Source: Acidisarcina polymorpha | GTDB taxonomy: Bacteria; Acidobacteriota; Terriglobia; Terriglobales; Acidobacteriaceae | DNA: 64,000 bases | NCBI RefSeq assembly: GCF_003330725.1 | Contig: NZ_CP030840.1 | Location: 6,008,116 to 6,072,115, forward strand | Direction of reading: 5' to 3' | In this document: positions 37,356 through 46,938 of the stretch, one piece after another | Layout: each line of letters begins with the position of its first letter | Position numbering within the stretch: position 1 is the first letter of the stretch | Position numbers and translations under genes: made by a program | Notes under the pieces: generated by a model | Seen by the model: only the letters and a program-made list of their open reading frames with translations | Databases searched by the model: none | What the model was told of the DNA's origin: nothing

Positions 37356-38231
37356 TCACTTTGAGACCAGATATCCCTCGAGCACGCCCTTGCCATGCGA
37401 GCTGCACAACGAGGCTAAATCCGATCTTCCACAAAGGAGACTGAAAGTCGCGCGAAGAAGGTCGAAGGCTAAAAATGCGGGCAATAGCGGCAGCTTTGAC
37501 CGCTTCCGGATGACCCTCCCCATTCCGCATCCATAGCTATAGGCACGAACCTCATCAGCATGGCTGCTCATCATATCTCTTCGCGGATGGAAAACTGTAA
37601 GCCCTCGATCAAATCTACCGCGAACTCCAGCCTCAAGCAGCCGGAAAACATAATCCGTATCTTCGCCTGAGGCAAACGGGGTGCCTGCCCCCACGCCCAG
37701 TGATTCATCGAAGCGCATTGAGTTGGCCTCCCGCCCCCGTCGAACAAAGAGTCCGATGCCGACAGAGGTCCGAAAGAGGTTCGTTGTGGCCAGCTCGCAG
37801 GAAGATCGAATCCAACGATTACCGCTTACCCGCCCAGAAAGATCCCGAATCCCAACGCTTAACATTCCGTAGTGTGGATTCTGCTTAAAGAAAAGAACCA
37901 CTCTTTGCAAAAGGTCAGGCGCATACCAGCAATCGTCATCAGGGAATGCCAGGACGTTTCCCGAGGCGTAGCTTAGACCCACATTTCTTGCCCGTGATAG
38001 CCCCTGCGAAGATCGAACGTGCTTGATGCTTACGCGATCGGCCCACTCCTCAAGCACCGGCGCAAGACGATCATCGGAATTCTGATCAACAACGATACAC
38101 TCACACCGTGTGTAGCTACTCTCGTTTAAGGCTGCCAGAAAACGGCGCAGCTCTTCGGTTCGCTCACGCGTCGCCAAAATGAGAGAGAACGTCGGCTTAA
38201 TAGATCCCACTCTTGATTCCGTTTCCATCAC
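37356..38231 (-). CDS. Family 2 glycosyltransferase (GT-A)
   Basis: A 291-residue enzyme with the GT-A nucleotide-binding fold. The start SLILATRERTEELRRFLAAL leads into CIVVDQNSDDRL. The metal-binding triplet is in FPDDDCWYAPDLLQ (about residue 96). ARNVGLSYASGNVLAFPDD is standard for GT2. The C-terminal part has one weakly hydrophobic stretch. It presumably adds a sugar to the repeat unit of the surface polysaccharide. Only 5 bases separate it from the downstream GT4 gene, so the two form an operon. Confidence 0.85.
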   Translation of the reverse strand: MMETESRVGSIKPTFSLILATRERTEELRRFLAALNESSYTRCECIVVDQNSDDRLAPVLEEWADRVSIKHVRSSQGLSRARNVGLSYASGNVLAFPDDDCWYAPDLLQRVVLFFKQNPHYGMLSVGIRDLSGRVSGNRWIRSSCELATTNLFRTSVGIGLFVRRGREANSMRFDESLGVGAGTPFASGEDTDYVFRLLEAGVRGRFDRGLTVFHPRRDMMSSHADEVRAYSYGCGMGRVIRKRSKLPLLPAFLAFDLLRATFSLLCGRSDLASLCSSHGKGVLEGYLVSK

Positions 38232-38295
38232 TTGATGAGCACCTCTTCAGGGACAATCCGGCATAGCCGTGAGAACGAAGCAATGGTCATGCCAA

Positions 38296-39432
38296 TTATG
38301 CTAAGGATGAGAGCACCTCGCGGTATCGGTGATGCACGGTGCGCCAAGTAAAGTTTTTGTGGAACGAGTTATAGCCATCGGCGGCAAGTTGGAGACGGAG
38401 CCCCTTGTTGCGGATCACCCTCTCGATTGCGTCCGCCAACTCCACTGCGGAGCCGCGGGCAACAAGAACCGCACCGCCTTCGGCAAACACCTCGGGAACA
38501 CCACCTCCCAAAGTCGATACTATGGGTAGTCCGCTGGCCATTGCCTCCACATTTACAAGTCCGAAGGGCTCGTGCCAAACAGATGGAGAGCAAAAGACCG
38601 AGGCACGCCGAAACTCCTCGGCTAGTGCTCTAGACGACTGGTAGCCTCCGAACTCCACGTTTCGAGGCGCATGCTGCATGACCTTGCGCGAATAAGCCGT
38701 TGCGCCATTACTCGAGCCGAATCCAGTGGCTCCTATCAGACGACCGGTTACCTTGACACCGCGCGCCTGCAAGAGCCACATTGCCTCCACAAATACATGT
38801 GCTCCTTTCTCGGGCACTAGCCGTCCTGCAAATAGCACCACCGGTGTGACTTGATTGCTTTGTGATCCTTCCGGGGTTACCTTCGGGAAGAATCTATTTT
38901 CATCGGCCCCGTTGTGAATAACGGCCATCTTGTCTAACTTGGGAAATGCGCTCGCCGCCTCCGTCGCGAGATAGTTGCTACAAAAGACCAACTTGTCAGC
39001 ACGAAAAGAATTTGCAACTTCAGAGGGAAACGAAACCAACAGTGAATTGTGAAGATGGACCACCAGACTCGCGCCTGCGGCTCGCACATCCTTCTCGATG
39101 GCCCCGGCGTAGTCAGGGCGGTTGTGTATCCACACTACACAGCCCGGGCTAAGTGCCGTTATTATCGGACGAAGAACTCTCCGCAACAATGGTCGCCTCA
39201 CACCCCATGGCAAACGGTATCTTCCTCTCAACTTGCTATAATAGTTAAGTCCTGACAGGTGCAATCGCCTTACATGAGGCAAATCCCAACTAGCGTCGCC
39301 CCTGGCACACGCGACAACCGTCTCTTCAGCTTCGAACCGAAGCACATTGGCGACCCAACGCTGAAGGGCAGCACCATGGGTATCGGAGAATGAATCAGTC
39401 TCCGTAAGAACATGAAACACCGTACCATTCAT
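38296..39432 (-). CDS. Family 4 glycosyltransferase, second copy in the locus
   Basis: A 378-residue GT-B enzyme. N-terminal half: VWIHNRPDYAGAIEKDVRAAG and LVVHLHNSLLV. Donor half: VVLFAGRLVPEKGAHVFVEAM, HEPFGLVNVEAMASGLPIVST and GGGVPEVFAEGG. This is the common glycogen-synthase-like GT4 pattern; the sugar is not predictable. It overlaps the ligase gene by four bases at its start (ATGA), showing the ligase and this enzyme are read from one message. Confidence 0.88.
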   Translation of the reverse strand: MNGTVFHVLTETDSFSDTHGAALQRWVANVLRFEAEETVVACARGDASWDLPHVRRLHLSGLNYYSKLRGRYRLPWGVRRPLLRRVLRPIITALSPGCVVWIHNRPDYAGAIEKDVRAAGASLVVHLHNSLLVSFPSEVANSFRADKLVFCSNYLATEAASAFPKLDKMAVIHNGADENRFFPKVTPEGSQSNQVTPVVLFAGRLVPEKGAHVFVEAMWLLQARGVKVTGRLIGATGFGSSNGATAYSRKVMQHAPRNVEFGGYQSSRALAEEFRRASVFCSPSVWHEPFGLVNVEAMASGLPIVSTLGGGVPEVFAEGGAVLVARGSAVELADAIERVIRNKGLRLQLAADGYNSFHKNFTWRTVHHRYREVLSSLA

Positions 39433-40835
39433 GCCGTTTCATCCTCTGCAGCCAAGAAAGTCGTATTGTTCGTAACCAGGCGGGAAGCTTTCTTGAGCCC
39501 AACGCAAGCCAGGATGTAGAGGATCCATGGAAGGTACTGTGTCGCCATCAAGGTGCGCTCGTCGAGATTGTAGACAAGGGTCAAAAAGACGATGCCAATA
39601 CACCACTCAATATAGCTTGAGCGACCTGGCGCAAACGCTATAGCAGCATGCCGGAACACGGCGACGAAGGTGCCAGAGACCAGCACAAGTCCGACAATTC
39701 CAAGCTCAAGCGTCACATTAAGGAAACCGTTGTGTGCACTTGTTACCACCCAACCGGTAGCGGCGAATATGTGGGACGCCTCCCCGTAGAACAGTGACCA
39801 GAATGCATCGAATCCATAACCGCCGATCGGATGCCTTAGAATCGATTCGGTAACTGCCTTCCATATCTGCGTACGTCCGGACACATTGCCTGCCCGGGAG
39901 ACGAGAGATAGTACCACCGACGGATATTCCTGAATCGCAATCGCGACCCCGCCTACCACGGTGAACGAAACGAACGCAACTTTAAGTATATCTTTGCGCG
40001 CTACTCGCCGGAGCAGACGAAGCGTACTAACGAATGCGAAGTACAGCAAGCACATCGCCCATCCGGTGCGAGATTGACTCATCACGATGATGAGCAAACA
40101 CGCAGAAATATAGCCATAGCGCAGCACCTGACCATAACGAGACATGCTTGTTGTTGTGAGTGCCGGGGTCAATAAGAAGAGCGTCGATTCGGCACAAACA
40201 TTCTTTTGAGTAAAGAGTCCTTGCCATGCCCCCTCATGCAACTGATGATCTATGCCGTATTGCGGAAACACAACCGCGAGCAGTATGCTCAAGGCGACAA
40301 CCCCTGCACCGGTCAGCATGATGAGCTCCATTTGCTGCTGTTCACTGAATCGATCGCTGAGATAAAACGCCAGCAGAGTACAGACTACTAAGACGGCACC
40401 GCTGCGGAGACTAAGCCCCGCGTCCTGTGACCAGATCGACGAAGCCATTGCCTACAGCGGCAACAGAGACATGAGTGGCATCTGCAAGCAGACGTCGAGG
40501 ACACGTCTACAGTACGGCAGCATTGCAGAGACACAGAGTAAGACCGCTATCCATGATTGGAGGCTGTCGCGCAAGCCCTCTGAGCCGGAAGTAGTGATGG
40601 CGATCTTCCCTTCTCTCGCCCCAAGATCGCTATTCCAGGATGGATGCGCAAAAGAAAACCCGCCATGCACTGCGAAAATGAGCAAAGGGATCAGCAGAAT
40701 GTAAGACACGGCCAAGTTAGTTACCGGCTGCCCCCGAACGGAGAGGGAGTCAACGCCGGCATAGCGTGCGCTGGTTTGCCACCCTACGCCTGACACGCTC
40801 AACTCGACCTTCGTGAAAGCTGATGGTTGACCCAT
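39429..40835 (-). pseudogene. O-antigen ligase/polymerase split by an in-frame TAG
   Basis: The frame from ATG 40835 to the stop at 39429 has 469 codons and one internal stop, TAG at 40452-40454 (minus strand), between PLMSLLPL and AMASSIWSQ. The pieces would be about 127 and 339 residues. Family signs in the second piece are FTQKNVCAE, MSQSRTGWAM and SAHNGFLNVTLELGIVGLV; the first piece has SYILLIPLLIFAV and WIAVLLCVSAML helices. The frame is intact on both sides, so a CAG to TAG change is the simplest explanation. Normal role: joining or polymerising surface glycan at the periplasmic face. ATG 40448 restarts just after the stop. Confidence 0.75.
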
Positions 40836-41908
40836 ACGGCTGGGCTTTTCTCTCTGGTCTCCAAGCGCGTAACGACAATTGCACGAATATGGCGTCTGTT
40901 TGCTTCTGGGATAAACCAACAAACCAGAAGGAGCAGAAGACACTTGGCGCTTGAATACTCCCCAAAAATACCTTTCTTCAGCAGGAACAAAAAGGTTCGC
41001 CAACCCTCCCGCTGTTTTCTGGCGGCCGGTGCACAAAAAGTCGCAACAAAGTACGCGAACGCCTTATGGGAAAAAAGCGATCTATTTGCGATCGCCCAAT
41101 CGTAGAGAAACTTCCAGTCCGATGTGCGACTTACTCGCTCATTTCGCTCGTCATGATGAAAGATCGCAAGAACTTCCGTTAAGACTTCCACTTGGGTATC
41201 CGGCAAAGACGTAGCGTGTAAGAGCCAATCCAGATCCTGACACCGTTTAAGCCCGGTGGTGAATGGCACTCTTAGCATTAACTGGCGCGAGACAAACCAC
41301 GTGGAGGTTTGCAGAAACGCTTCACCCGACGTCCATCCTTGCCTTGCAAACAGGTATTCGCTGAACTCCTCATTTTTTGAGGGGGACCTTTTAGGCAGAA
41401 CTCGTTCGGCGTTCTCCGTTCTCTCAATAAATCTGCTCGCGATGAACACCTGCTCTCCCGACATTTTCTCCGCAGCCGCCCATTGGACGGACAACTTCAT
41501 TGGAAGCCATTCATCATCGTCATCGAGTAGCGCAACCCACTTCCCCCGGGAGTAACGAACACCTAAGTTGCGCGCATCCGCGCCGCCGACAGAATCACGC
41601 AAACATAGAACATGCAGTCGCTCATCATCGAGATGCTCGAGTCTTGTTTCAGTATCAGCATCGGATCCGTCTACTATCACTATTACCTCGATGTCTTGAA
41701 AGCTCTGGCCGAGAGCACTCCGAATTGCTCTTTCTACTAGTACAGGCCGATGATGTGTGGGAATGATTACACTCACTTGCGGCCGTGCATGAATGGAAGT
41801 TCCGGCAGGGCTAGGGCTCATCGATGAGCAGTTCGGGCTCCCACCCGTGCTAGCGGGGATGCTCAACACACTTGATGGCTGCGGCGGTTTCGGATTATGC
41901 GTCAACAT
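40799..41908 (-). CDS. Family 2 glycosyltransferase with proline/serine-rich N-terminus
   Basis: A 369-residue GT-A enzyme. Residues 1-42 are low-complexity (SSVLSIPASTGGSPNCSSM). The catalytic domain begins at VSVIIPTHHRPVLVERAIRSAL. The donor site shows VIVDGSDADTETRL and ADARNLGVRYSRGKWVALLDDDDEWL, the metal-binding DDD. The C-terminal extension (about 250-369) contains one helix near KCLLLLLVCWFIPE. It overlaps the kinase gene upstream by 14 bases and the ligase frame downstream by 37 bases, marking a tight operon. Confidence 0.85.
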   Translation of the reverse strand: MLTHNPKPPQPSSVLSIPASTGGSPNCSSMSPSPAGTSIHARPQVSVIIPTHHRPVLVERAIRSALGQSFQDIEVIVIVDGSDADTETRLEHLDDERLHVLCLRDSVGGADARNLGVRYSRGKWVALLDDDDEWLPMKLSVQWAAAEKMSGEQVFIASRFIERTENAERVLPKRSPSKNEEFSEYLFARQGWTSGEAFLQTSTWFVSRQLMLRVPFTTGLKRCQDLDWLLHATSLPDTQVEVLTEVLAIFHHDERNERVSRTSDWKFLYDWAIANRSLFSHKAFAYFVATFCAPAARKQREGWRTFLFLLKKGIFGEYSSAKCLLLLLVCWFIPEANRRHIRAIVVTRLETREKSPAVWVNHQLSRRSS

Positions 41909-44210
41909 GTTTTCCTCCGTGAATTTCTGGGTATCCTAGACTGCCTGAGTGACCATAGTATTCATAGTGGAAAGGGGATCCCTGTGATACACCATTGAGC
42001 ACTATCCCTACCCGGTCCTGCGTCGACTGATCCATCAACGTTCGATGGGAGCGAGCCAATGACAAGCGGTTTGTCATCCCGTAACGGGCCACTAGCAGCG
42101 TCGCATCAGCAAGGCTGGCAAGAACGACCGGATCGGTTACTAGCAACACAGGTGGGCTGTCGAGAACGATGAAGTCGTAATACCCTCGCCATCTGTCAAG
42201 GGCTTCCATCATCCGTAAGGAACCTAAAAGATCCGCAGGATAAGGAGGAACTGGTCCCGAGGTTAGTAAATGTAGTTTAGGCAGCCTTCCCACCTCCAGA
42301 ATATCTTCAGGAGACCGTTCGTCTGTAAGATACTGACTTAGCCCTGTCCTACTTTCCATTCCCAGTCGGTCGCCGAGCGATGGCTTGCGCAAGTCAGCGT
42401 CCACCAGCAGGACGCGCCTGCCACTCTGGGCCAGTACAGCAGCGAGATTGGCGCTCAGAATGCTCTTTCCTTCTCCTGCCACAGAACTGGTGATTAGCAA
42501 TAGCTGCGGCGGAGCGGAGCTTTTTGCAAGCAGGAGCGCCGTGCGCAGCCCTCTCAATGCCTCTGTATATGGCGAGTTTGGGTGCGCAAAGATCGCTAGT
42601 GAATTAACGCCAGAGGATGGGCTCCGTGCTCGTGATAAGGATGGTCCTCCCGGACGCCGGTACCAATTCGGCTCGCCTAAGTGCGGAAGAATCCCGAGAG
42701 GCACGAGTTCCAGGTCACGCTCTATCTCCTCAATGGTCTGGATCTTGTCATCGATTGAGTCGCTGATGAAGGCTCCACAAACCCCCAGGAAAAGCCCAAC
42801 ACCGGCCGCAATTGCCAGATATACGGGAATATTCGGCTGTTTAGGCGTCGAGGGAATTCGCCCCGGATCAACGACCGTAATGTTGGAGGAGCGGAGGCCT
42901 TCCAAGACCCCGGCCTCTTTAAGGCGCTTCAATAGATCTTCATAAAGTCCTCTGCTGTCATCGGCTTCTTGGCGGACAATCGCATACTCTATCGCTTTAT
43001 CGTTCAGGCTATCGGCTTGATGCTTCTCGGTTGCAAATTCCGTGCGGGATTCGTCTTCCTCACGCCGCGCTATCTCGTAGTCATTCTTGGATCGTTCAGC
43101 AACCCGGTGAACTTCGTCTTCAATGGCACTCTCCATACCGCTCAGATTTGCTCGTGAATCCATGAGTCGCGGGTATGATGGGCCAAACTTGGAAGTGTCC
43201 TGGGCAATTTGTCCCTGCAAGGCTGCCTCTTGCATACGGAGGCTCTGAATTAATCCTAAAGAAGTGCTCAATGTAGGAGATCCACTTACAATCCCATTGG
43301 CGCTCAATCCCGAGATCAGTTCCGCGTTGCCGGATTGAACGATCTTATAGACGGCTCCTTTGAGGATCCGATTGGATGTAGCTTGAGACAGTGTAGCCGT
43401 AGCTTGTTGTAGCCGGTCCACAATCACGCTATACGCTTGATCTCTCCCTTGCGCATCCTGTACACCCAGACTAACCACCCCCGATTGCCGCTGCAGTGCG
43501 ATCACTCGCGCCTGAAGCGCCTCTGCCTGTTTCTTCAGATCGGAGAGCTGTCCAGTCAACCACTCTGATGCTTGATTTGTCGCCGTAAACCGCGTCTGGA
43601 AGTTGTACTCAACCAGCCCGTCCATTAACTGATTCACAACCTTTGCTGCGAGCACCGGATCTGAGCTCAGGAACCTGACTTCGATCAGTCTCGTTCCCGA
43701 GACTACTTTTACGTTTAGGTTCGCGTCGAAGATCTTGAGTGCCCGAGTGCGACGTCGAGGAGAATTCTCTAAAGATGCATTCAACGGATCAGCTGGCCCG
43801 CTTGGCGACAACAGCCGAAAGATAGACCCAAGCGCATCATATCGAGGCTGATAATCTCTCGTCGTTTCGAGTTCTAGCGCTTCAATTACCTGCAAGGCCA
43901 ACGTATCTGACTCCAGCAGGTCCGCTTGTGTCTGCAACGTTATGTTCGCATCGAGCGCGTCAGAGGCATCCTCTGCACCACCCATCATGCTGTCAAGACC
44001 AAGCGCATCGCTGCTGTCTTTCTGTACCTGGATTTCGCCGAATGCCTGATATCGCCTGGTACAAAAGACGCAAACTAAGACCGCTAGAGCGACACACCCT
44101 CCTACGCACGAAACCATCACCCGCCTGCGGCGCCGAAATATGTGACGCAGATCGCCCAGAGTAATTGGGCGCTCCCTCACATCGGCACGTGGTCCCATCA
44201 GAGCTCTCAA
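41895..44210 (-). CDS. Polysaccharide co-polymerase/tyrosine autokinase (Wzc type)
   Basis: A 771-residue inner-membrane protein. The N-terminal Wzz domain starts at ITLGDLRHIFRRRRRVM with helix 1 (VSCVGGCVALAVLVCVFC). A periplasmic coiled-coil region follows (about 70-430, with SDLKKQAEALQARVIALQ). The second helix is PVYLAIAAGVGLFLGVCGAF. The cytosolic BY-kinase domain has Walker A (VAGEGKSILSANLA), Walker A' (VLLVDADLRKPSLGD) and Walker B (FIVLDSPPV). The C-terminal tail is Tyr-rich (HYEYYGHSGSLGY) for autophosphorylation. It controls chain length and export of exopolysaccharide. It is the first gene of the minus-strand locus. Confidence 0.92.
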   Translation of the reverse strand: MRALMGPRADVRERPITLGDLRHIFRRRRRVMVSCVGGCVALAVLVCVFCTRRYQAFGEIQVQKDSSDALGLDSMMGGAEDASDALDANITLQTQADLLESDTLALQVIEALELETTRDYQPRYDALGSIFRLLSPSGPADPLNASLENSPRRRTRALKIFDANLNVKVVSGTRLIEVRFLSSDPVLAAKVVNQLMDGLVEYNFQTRFTATNQASEWLTGQLSDLKKQAEALQARVIALQRQSGVVSLGVQDAQGRDQAYSVIVDRLQQATATLSQATSNRILKGAVYKIVQSGNAELISGLSANGIVSGSPTLSTSLGLIQSLRMQEAALQGQIAQDTSKFGPSYPRLMDSRANLSGMESAIEDEVHRVAERSKNDYEIARREEDESRTEFATEKHQADSLNDKAIEYAIVRQEADDSRGLYEDLLKRLKEAGVLEGLRSSNITVVDPGRIPSTPKQPNIPVYLAIAAGVGLFLGVCGAFISDSIDDKIQTIEEIERDLELVPLGILPHLGEPNWYRRPGGPSLSRARSPSSGVNSLAIFAHPNSPYTEALRGLRTALLLAKSSAPPQLLLITSSVAGEGKSILSANLAAVLAQSGRRVLLVDADLRKPSLGDRLGMESRTGLSQYLTDERSPEDILEVGRLPKLHLLTSGPVPPYPADLLGSLRMMEALDRWRGYYDFIVLDSPPVLLVTDPVVLASLADATLLVARYGMTNRLSLARSHRTLMDQSTQDRVGIVLNGVSQGSPFHYEYYGHSGSLGYPEIHGGKHVDA

Positions 44211-44527
44211 CCTAACTCCCTCACCGCGATCCGTTCCACGCCTTCATAGTTCATCATTTAGTTCAGAATCTGGCTATAAATCAAATATGTAGATAGCGTG
44301 CGAGGAGCCCGCAGCATGACGACACAGATAGCAATCGGCTACCGTCGGAGATAAAGCAAATCGTTTGTAAACTCTTGGAATTTGAATGAAGCGTACCGGC
44401 CCACCGAATGGCTGTCAATGCCATTCTGGCCAACTAGGAAGAATCCTAGAGCTGGAGTCTGATAGCTCTCCCGAAACGGGTCTATACTCAAAGCAATCCA
44501 TCGATTGACAATTCAGATTGGAACAGA
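44211..44527. promoter_or_regulatory. 317-base divergent regulatory region, kinase and MBOAT genes
   Basis: No gene is seen. Three inverted repeats lie in a row: GAATGGC/GCCATTC (44406-44412, 44420-44426), CTAGGA-AGAA-TCCTAG (44434-44449) and CCCG-AAA-CGGG (44471-44481). A TATACT lies at 44483-44488, about 40 bases before the MBOAT start, as a possible -10 box, without a clear -35. Confidence 0.5.
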
Positions 44528-45925
44528 ATGCTTTTGGATAGCGCTGTCTACTTGGTGTTTCTGACACTAGTGGTTGTTGTTTATTGGCGTCTTTCGCAGT
44601 TCATGCAGAACTGCTTCTTACTGGTCGCAAGCTATTTTTTCTATGGATGGTGGGATTGGAGATTTCTGGTCCTCATCGCTGCATCCACATTGCTCGATTA
44701 CTGGATCGCGAGATCACTTGCTGCTTCGATGAGTAGGTTGCTTCGGCGTACATTACTTGTTTTGTCTATTATCATAAACGTATGCTTCCTTGGTTACTTT
44801 AAATACTGCAATTTCTTTGTCGATTCTTTTGCTGTCGCTGCAGACGCATTCGGTCTCCATAACGTGCCGCATATTCTCTGGAAGATTGTTCTTCCGCCGG
44901 CCATCTCCTTTTATACCTTCCAGGAGGTTGCGTATATCGTGGATGTCTATCGACGACGGATACAGCCCGCACATTCACTGCTCGACTATGCTCTTTTCAT
45001 CAGCTTCTTCCCCCACTTGATCGCAGGTCCCATCCAGCGTCCTAGTCATCTTCTTCCTCAGGTTCAGAGCGTCCGCCAATTCAACGCTAAAGCTGTCTTC
45101 GATGGCTGTATGCTCATCTTACTTGGCATGTTTCGTAAGTGCGTTCTCGCCGACAGTTGCGCGCAACTGGCCAATGCCTCCTTTGACGGACGAATGGGCA
45201 GAAGCGGGTGGGTGACTCTGATAGGCGTTTACGCCTTCGCTGGACAAATTTATGGGGATTTCAGCGGATACAGTGATATTGCTCGCGGCAGCGCTCAGTT
45301 GCTGGGCTTCCACTTCATGCTTAATTTTCGCCAACCGTATCTGGCAACGTCCTTGCAGGAGTTCTGGAAAAGATGGCACATCAGTCTAAGTACATGGCTC
45401 CGAGACTATCTTTATATTCCTCTTGGAGGGAGCCGGCTGAGCCCTTCAAGAACCTACATCAATTTGCTTCTGACCATGTTGATCGGAGGACTCTGGCACG
45501 GCGCCAGCTGGAACTTCGTTCTCTGGGGAGGCCTTCACGGAGGTATGTTGAGCATCGAGAAATCAGTCAATCTGCGTCCTCCTCGATCGAAAGTTTATAT
45601 TATGATGTCCCGGATCTTTGTCTTTCACTTCGTATGTCTCGCTTGGCTGTTCTTTCGTGCGCCTACACTTCGCTCCGCTATTAGCATGTTCATAGGATTG
45701 GCCCGGTGGTCGTGGAACCCCGTATACGGCACCGCACTCACATATTTGATATGTTGCACCATACCCCTGATTGCAATTGATCTGTATTTAGAACGCAGCG
45801 GAGATGAATATCCGAGTCAATCCGCATCCTTTATGTGGCAACTAAACACCGCTGCCGTTGCAGTTGCCTTCGTTGCTTTCGGCGCTGCTTATGAGTCTGC
45901 TCCATTTGTGTACTTCCAGTTTTAA
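44528..45925 (+). CDS. MBOAT O-acyltransferase (AlgI-like)
   Basis: A 465-residue polytopic protein with about ten helices. The AlgI-type landmarks are FFYGWWDWRF near the N-terminus, SFYTFQEVAYIVDVYR (about residue 127), FFPHLIAGPIQR, RWHISLSTWLRDYLYIPLGG (about 287) and the catalytic His in GGLWHGASWNFVLWG (about 318). Such proteins pass acetyl groups across the inner membrane to a polysaccharide O-acetyltransferase. It is followed at 14 bases by an SGNH-like gene, the usual partner type, so acetylation of the locus exopolysaccharide is inferred. Confidence 0.9.
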   Translation: MLLDSAVYLVFLTLVVVVYWRLSQFMQNCFLLVASYFFYGWWDWRFLVLIAASTLLDYWIARSLAASMSRLLRRTLLVLSIIINVCFLGYFKYCNFFVDSFAVAADAFGLHNVPHILWKIVLPPAISFYTFQEVAYIVDVYRRRIQPAHSLLDYALFISFFPHLIAGPIQRPSHLLPQVQSVRQFNAKAVFDGCMLILLGMFRKCVLADSCAQLANASFDGRMGRSGWVTLIGVYAFAGQIYGDFSGYSDIARGSAQLLGFHFMLNFRQPYLATSLQEFWKRWHISLSTWLRDYLYIPLGGSRLSPSRTYINLLLTMLIGGLWHGASWNFVLWGGLHGGMLSIEKSVNLRPPRSKVYIMMSRIFVFHFVCLAWLFFRAPTLRSAISMFIGLARWSWNPVYGTALTYLICCTIPLIAIDLYLERSGDEYPSQSASFMWQLNTAAVAVAFVAFGAAYESAPFVYFQF

Positions 45926-45939
45926 ATAGAGGGGACAAG

Positions 45940-46938
45940 ATGCCGACGCCCGTTGCGATGCTCAGCGCAAAGGATCTTGAAGCGAAGTCGTCGCTGCGAA
46001 GGTTATCGGGGCTGCTGCTCTGCATCCTCATTATGCTGATACTCGGCGAGCTAGGCACCGGTCGCATCCACGATCAACGAAGAGTGACGCTCACCATTGA
46101 AGATGGAGTGCGGGATGCCCTTGCCATCCGCCATCGCGATACGCGCCTCCAAATATTGGTTTCGGGTAACTCACTCGTCTTCGAGGGGATCTCCAAACCA
46201 TTCCTGCAACAGGGATTGGGTGGTGAGTTCCAAGTGCATACGATGGGGATCCCAGGTTCAACCTTTGACGATTGGAGATATGGGCTGGCCTCTCTGTTCA
46301 AGAGGGGGAGTCAGCCAGATATCGTCCTCTTTAGCATTAGTCCTACTCAGTTCCTTCGTCCTCCCGCAGTCACCTCGCTGCCACTCTCGCAGCTCTGGGG
46401 TACTCGCGAGATTGTCTCCTACTTTCGAGAGCAGCATCTTAGTCTGAGTACTTTGAGCAATCTTTTGCTGGAGCACTACAGCGTGTTTTTCTATATGCGA
46501 AACACCATTCGGATCTATGTTCGAAAAGCAATCCCTGGCTATGAAGTTATGGTTCAGCAGTGGGCGGAAGCCGCTGCTCCGGCTTTAAATCCGGCTCCTC
46601 ACCAGGCCGAAGCAAAAGCAATCTTCTTGACTCGTCTCCGGCAGATCCAGATCGCTTGCGGACCGCGTGCTCGTTTTTTTCTGTTGATCGTTCCCACCGG
46701 CCAACTTGACGATGCGAGAGAAGAAGCGGCGCTGAAGGCCGCCGCTTACGAATTGGGAATTACGGTTGTCGCTCCAGTCGGCGAGCAGCAGTGGCCGGTC
46801 GGTCGCTTCCAGAGTGACAAATATCATCTAAACGCCGAAGCAGCCAGGGTGTTCAGCTTGCTAGTCGCAGCCGACCTGGCAAGGGTACTACGGCCTCAGG
46901 GTCTGCAAGTATCTCTGAGCGCAGTCGCAAAAGACTAA
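45940..46938 (+). CDS. SGNH-like membrane-anchored acetyltransferase partner
   Basis: A 332-residue protein. An N-terminal membrane anchor (RLSGLLLCILIMLILGELG, about 22-41) precedes an external domain. The first block is ILVSGNSLVFEGI, with Ser in a GNS variant of the GDS motif (about residue 76). The last block DKYHLN gives a D-x-x-H pair (about 291-294), so the SGNH catalytic triad is plausible. This matches the AlgJ/AlgX-like partners that finish O-acetylation started by an MBOAT protein. Exact family membership is uncertain. Its stop overlaps the convergent flavin reductase stop by 4 bases. Confidence 0.68.
   Translation: MPTPVAMLSAKDLEAKSSLRRLSGLLLCILIMLILGELGTGRIHDQRRVTLTIEDGVRDALAIRHRDTRLQILVSGNSLVFEGISKPFLQQGLGGEFQVHTMGIPGSTFDDWRYGLASLFKRGSQPDIVLFSISPTQFLRPPAVTSLPLSQLWGTREIVSYFREQHLSLSTLSNLLLEHYSVFFYMRNTIRIYVRKAIPGYEVMVQQWAEAAAPALNPAPHQAEAKAIFLTRLRQIQIACGPRARFFLLIVPTGQLDDAREEAALKAAAYELGITVVAPVGEQQWPVGRFQSDKYHLNAEAARVFSLLVAADLARVLRPQGLQVSLSAVAKD

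Noticed and set aside
44505-44510. Perfect TTGACA before the MBOAT gene
   Set aside because: It lies only 17 bases before the ATG, leaving no room for a -10 element and transcription start before the start codon.
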